20,375 nucleotides of DNA from Stentor coeruleus. Taxonomy: Eukaryota; Ciliophora; Heterotrichea; Heterotrichida; Stentoridae. Shown here piece after piece: positions 17,707 through 20,375 of this stretch. The stretch lies in assembly GCA_001970955.1 (NCBI GenBank), contig MPUH01001244.1, positions 1 through 20,375 on the forward strand, written 5' to 3'. Position 1 is the first letter of the stretch. Each line of letters begins with the position of its first letter. A program made the translations under genes and the position numbers. The notes beneath the pieces are model-generated. The model was given only the letters and a program-made list of their open reading frames with translations, was not told the DNA's origin and searched no databases.

Positions 17707-18009
17707 ATGTTAAGTAACCCTTACATATAAATATGATTGATGTTTTTTATTATTTATGTTATTTTTGTGATTGATTTGGTTTGGTATTGTTATGATGTGA
17801 TATTTAAGGTAATGAAAAGTATAAGAAATAACTTGATACTAGATGTTAAATATATTGATGCTAATCTTCAATTTATTGTATAATCCTAGGGCTAATTTTC
17901 TTGAATTTTTATAAACTTAATAAAACACAAATAGTCTATGAATGAAGATTTGAAAATAAATTCACTGAAAAAACTTCTTAAAAAATATCCTTTTCATAAT
18001 CTTTCTTAA
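17707..18009. other. Gene-free stretch before the LRR pseudogene
   Basis: A+T-rich with no clear gene. A short frame starting at 17938 (MNEDLKINSLKK) may be a degraded continuation of the LRR pseudogene, because INSLK also occurs in the matching part of the intact gene. That match is too short to rely on. Confidence 0.35.
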
Positions 18010-18340
18010 AAACTTACACAAAAAAATTTAAAAGTTGTTAAAGTCCATAAAAAGATCGAATATAAATTATTAGATAGTTTTATGCTTTACGTTAATTCAA
18101 GCATACAAGATATCCATTTACCCTTATCATTCAGCATTGAGGAAGAAACAATATCACTTCTTTTACCAAACCAAAACTTAAAAAAAATAAGTTTTCATCA
18201 TATTTTATTAGAATCAGAAAGCGGCGAAATAGATTTAAGTGGATTTCATTTACTAGCCAATATAAATCCTTGTAATCTTAACCCTTCCTGACATATGTCT
18301 TGATCCAAATTCTGAGTTTTACCTATTATAAAATCCTTTG
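18010..18340 (+). pseudogene. Fragment of an F-box/LRR-like gene
   Basis: The open stretch from about 18010 to 18291 translates to sequence closely similar to residues of about 145-225 of the intact gene at 18562-20352: NLKVVKVHKK against TLKILKVYKS, and LLLPNQNLKKISF against LLLSNENLKKISF. After about 18270 the similarity jumps to another frame (LTLPDICLDPNSE against LTLPGCCLSPEVE), so there is a frameshift, and it fades soon after. The N-terminal F-box-like part and the rest of the repeats are missing. It is a dead tandem duplicate, older than the Kelch block duplication judging by its divergence. Confidence 0.75.
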
Positions 18341-18561
18341 ATTACTCCAACAAAATACAAGATAACTCTAAATATTTCCCTTAAATAGTCCCTTACTTAA
18401 TTTTTTTCCATCCTCATCCCTTTAGATTTTTAATAAAATTAACCCAATATATTAATTCAAACTCTCTTAATCTTTTCAACATTTCATAAAATTTCAATCT
18501 GATTACAAAATCTATTTATTTTTCTCCAAAGTTGATTTTCCTATGAAAATTAAACATATAA

Positions 18562-20352
18562 ATGGAAAGAATCGATTATTATACTCTCCTCAGAAAATTC
18601 TCAAGAAACATTCTTTTCACGATCTTCGACTTTTTACCAACTGAAACAGTCTTTATTAATCTTAGGCTGATCAACATGCACTTTTATGAGAAAGTCAAAG
18701 AATATCAAAAAATCGCCAGAACTGTTGAACTTAAATACATGAACTACCCTCTCTCCCCTGTCTTTCCATATATTGAAAACTTGGTTTTTCACATGGAAAA
18801 CACTTATAAACAAGTTGTAATTTCGCTTCCTGACACTTTAGTTAACCTTAAATTTTTAGGTAACTGTCCTCCAAATCTTAAAATCGAAAGTATTCCAAGT
18901 CATTTACAATCTTTTAAACATTCTAGTTATGAAATTCAAGATCATCAATTCAATAATATTTATATTAACAGCTTAAAGTCAAGAACATTAAAAATCTTAA
19001 AAGTATATAAGAGCTCAGATGTCGAAGTTTTAACTTATCTTGAGTCTAATAATTTGTCACAACTAGAAGTAATTTATTTACCAATTGAATGCAATTTAGA
19101 TGATGCTACGATATTTTTACTTTTATCTAATGAAAATTTGAAGAAAATAAGTTTTGGTCATCCCTTAACAGAAAGATCTAATTGTGTTATGAATGGGGTA
19201 TATTTACTTAGTCAGATTAAGTCATTGAGAAATTTAACATTACCAGGCTGTTGTCTAAGTCCAGAGGTTGAACTTGGTAAATTAATAAAGGTATTGCCAA
19301 ATCTACAAGTGCTTAAGTTTTGTATGGATACTGTAAAATGCAATGTCGATAATCATATCAAATTACTAAACAGTTTATCAGGAATAACAACCCTAAAAAA
19401 AATTTGCACAAGTGTTTTTTTCACTTGCAGATCTCAGAATTTCATGCATTTTTTCAGGACTTTCCTTAATACATTTCCTTCTCTTGAAATACTTAAAATA
19501 TATGTTGATGGTATTTCAATAATTCGCTATACAAGTGAAGTTATAAGAATATGCAGAAGACATCCATTATTATACAAATTCAATGGATTCCCTATAAAAT
19601 TACTTGAAGATTCAAAAGCAACTAGTATAACTTTATATGAAGATTTACTAAAATCAAACTCAGGAAATCCTGATCATGATGATTTGACTATGGAAATCTT
19701 TTATAATTTCAATTTTTCATTGGAAAATTTAAGAGAACTAAGAATCAAACCTATAAGAAGTGTGGCAATTTTAATATATATTGAAAAAATTATAGAAAAA
19801 ATTAGAAAAATAGGGTATTTTACAGATATGCAACAATATTTTAAGATACCAAAATGGGCTTTTACTGCTGTGTTAATGTTTATTAGAGAGAGACCTGAAT
19901 TTAAGACTTTGAAAATAGAATCAATTCCTAATAATAAAATGTTTTTGAATATATTAGAAGATTGTATTTATTTAGAAGAATATGATGGACCTTATTCAGT
20001 TGATCTTTTACAGAAAGTAAATTTTAAAAGCATTACAATTGATATGAATGACAAAACTTTGGATAGCATTGATGTTTTGAAGTTGTTAGAAAATCAGTAT
20101 ATTGAAAAATTTACTTTAAGAAAAGTTCATATTGAAAACCTTTTGGGCATTCAAAATTTTTCCTTATTGCCCAGTTTGAAAGAACTAAAGCTTTTACGAA
20201 TTAAAATAAAAATAGAGTTCATCAACTCACTTATAGAAGCTTTTAAAAACAACTCTCTAACAATTTTCTGTATTGATTTAGATTTTAATTGTTATTCTGA
20301 TGTATACAGTTTCATCCCTGCTTTGAAGTTTTTTTATATAATAAAATTTTAA
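18562..20352 (+). CDS. F-box/leucine-rich-repeat-like protein (596 aa)
   Basis: Residues of about 12-50 read like a degenerate F-box (ILFTIFDFLP, then VFINLRLINMHFYEKV). The rest is a long run of irregular leucine-rich repeats of the LxxLxLxxC/N type (LRNLTLPGCC, LEILKIYVDG, LKELKLLRIK). F-box/LRR proteins usually bring substrates to SCF ubiquitin ligases through Skp1; that role is inferred from architecture only. There is no membrane segment. The ATG at 18562 has the context ATAAATGGAA, as in the two preceding plus-strand genes. It ends in TAA 23 nt before the window end. A broken relative lies immediately upstream, suggesting a locally amplified family. Confidence 0.65.
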   Translation: MERIDYYTLLRKFSRNILFTIFDFLPTETVFINLRLINMHFYEKVKEYQKIARTVELKYMNYPLSPVFPYIENLVFHMENTYKQVVISLPDTLVNLKFLGNCPPNLKIESIPSHLQSFKHSSYEIQDHQFNNIYINSLKSRTLKILKVYKSSDVEVLTYLESNNLSQLEVIYLPIECNLDDATIFLLLSNENLKKISFGHPLTERSNCVMNGVYLLSQIKSLRNLTLPGCCLSPEVELGKLIKVLPNLQVLKFCMDTVKCNVDNHIKLLNSLSGITTLKKICTSVFFTCRSQNFMHFFRTFLNTFPSLEILKIYVDGISIIRYTSEVIRICRRHPLLYKFNGFPIKLLEDSKATSITLYEDLLKSNSGNPDHDDLTMEIFYNFNFSLENLRELRIKPIRSVAILIYIEKIIEKIRKIGYFTDMQQYFKIPKWAFTAVLMFIRERPEFKTLKIESIPNNKMFLNILEDCIYLEEYDGPYSVDLLQKVNFKSITIDMNDKTLDSIDVLKLLENQYIEKFTLRKVHIENLLGIQNFSLLPSLKELKLLRIKIKIEFINSLIEAFKNNSLTIFCIDLDFNCYSDVYSFIPALKFFYIIKF

Positions 20353-20375
20353 TTTTTTTATTTATAGGGTTAGGG
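20353..20375 (+). other. Right-edge sequence ending GGGTTAGGG
   Basis: After the last stop codon the window ends in a T-run, then ATAGGGTTAGGG. The final bases resemble G-rich telomeric repeats and would fit a macronuclear chromosome end with a very short 3' flank. Only about one and a half units are visible, so chance or an ordinary window cut is equally possible. Confidence 0.25.

Noticed and set aside
1..20375. CRISPR arrays, tRNA or rRNA genes, autonomous transposons
   Set aside because: I found no spaced repeat array, no cloverleaf-like segment and no transposase or reverse-transcriptase motif; the gene content is eukaryotic nuclear.

Overview
This is nuclear DNA from a ciliate, most likely a heterotrich close to Stentor. 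It is very A+T-rich and densely packed with genes on both strands. Genes that look broken across reading frames rejoin perfectly when 15-nucleotide introns are removed. Five intact-gene introns and one pseudogene intron all fit GTA-N6-A-NN-TAG, with an A always at position 10. Introns of this size are known from Stentor and Blepharisma. Every Trp codon checked in the intact genes is TGG and no intact gene needs TGA as sense, which favours the standard code (Stentor-like) over the Blepharisma code. The species call is inference.

Left part (1-10207): two copies of a three-gene block, all transcribed leftward, lie in tandem. Each block holds a vWA-domain gene, a small basic-protein gene and a Kelch/Cys-rich membrane-protein gene. 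The right copy (about 3898-10207) is intact. Its Kelch gene has three exons and encodes 1119 aa. The left copy (about 117-3783) is truncated at both ends and carries frameshifts and stop codons in all three genes. Its Kelch remnant runs in frame into unrelated coding-like sequence at the left edge.

Middle (10691-14889): a TPR protein on the minus strand; ribosomal protein eL37 on the plus strand, with a 15-nt intron directly after its ATG; and two tandem cytosolic 5'-nucleotidase III-like (HAD) genes on the minus strand. Both nucleotidase genes are interrupted by a 15-nt intron at the same place, inside the last catalytic motif.

Right part (15020-20352, plus strand): an importin-alpha gene that shares a 130-nt upstream region with the second nucleotidase gene; an unrecognised basic protein with a C-terminal coiled coil; a decayed fragment of an F-box/LRR-like gene; and the intact 596-aa F-box/LRR-like gene. 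The last gene stops 23 nt before the window end, which reads GGGTTAGGG.

The genes do not form one pathway. I see no CRISPR array, tRNA, rRNA or autonomous transposon. The main points of interest are the ultra-short introns, the asymmetric decay of the tandem duplication, and local gene birth and death by tandem copying (Kelch block, nucleotidase pair, LRR pair).
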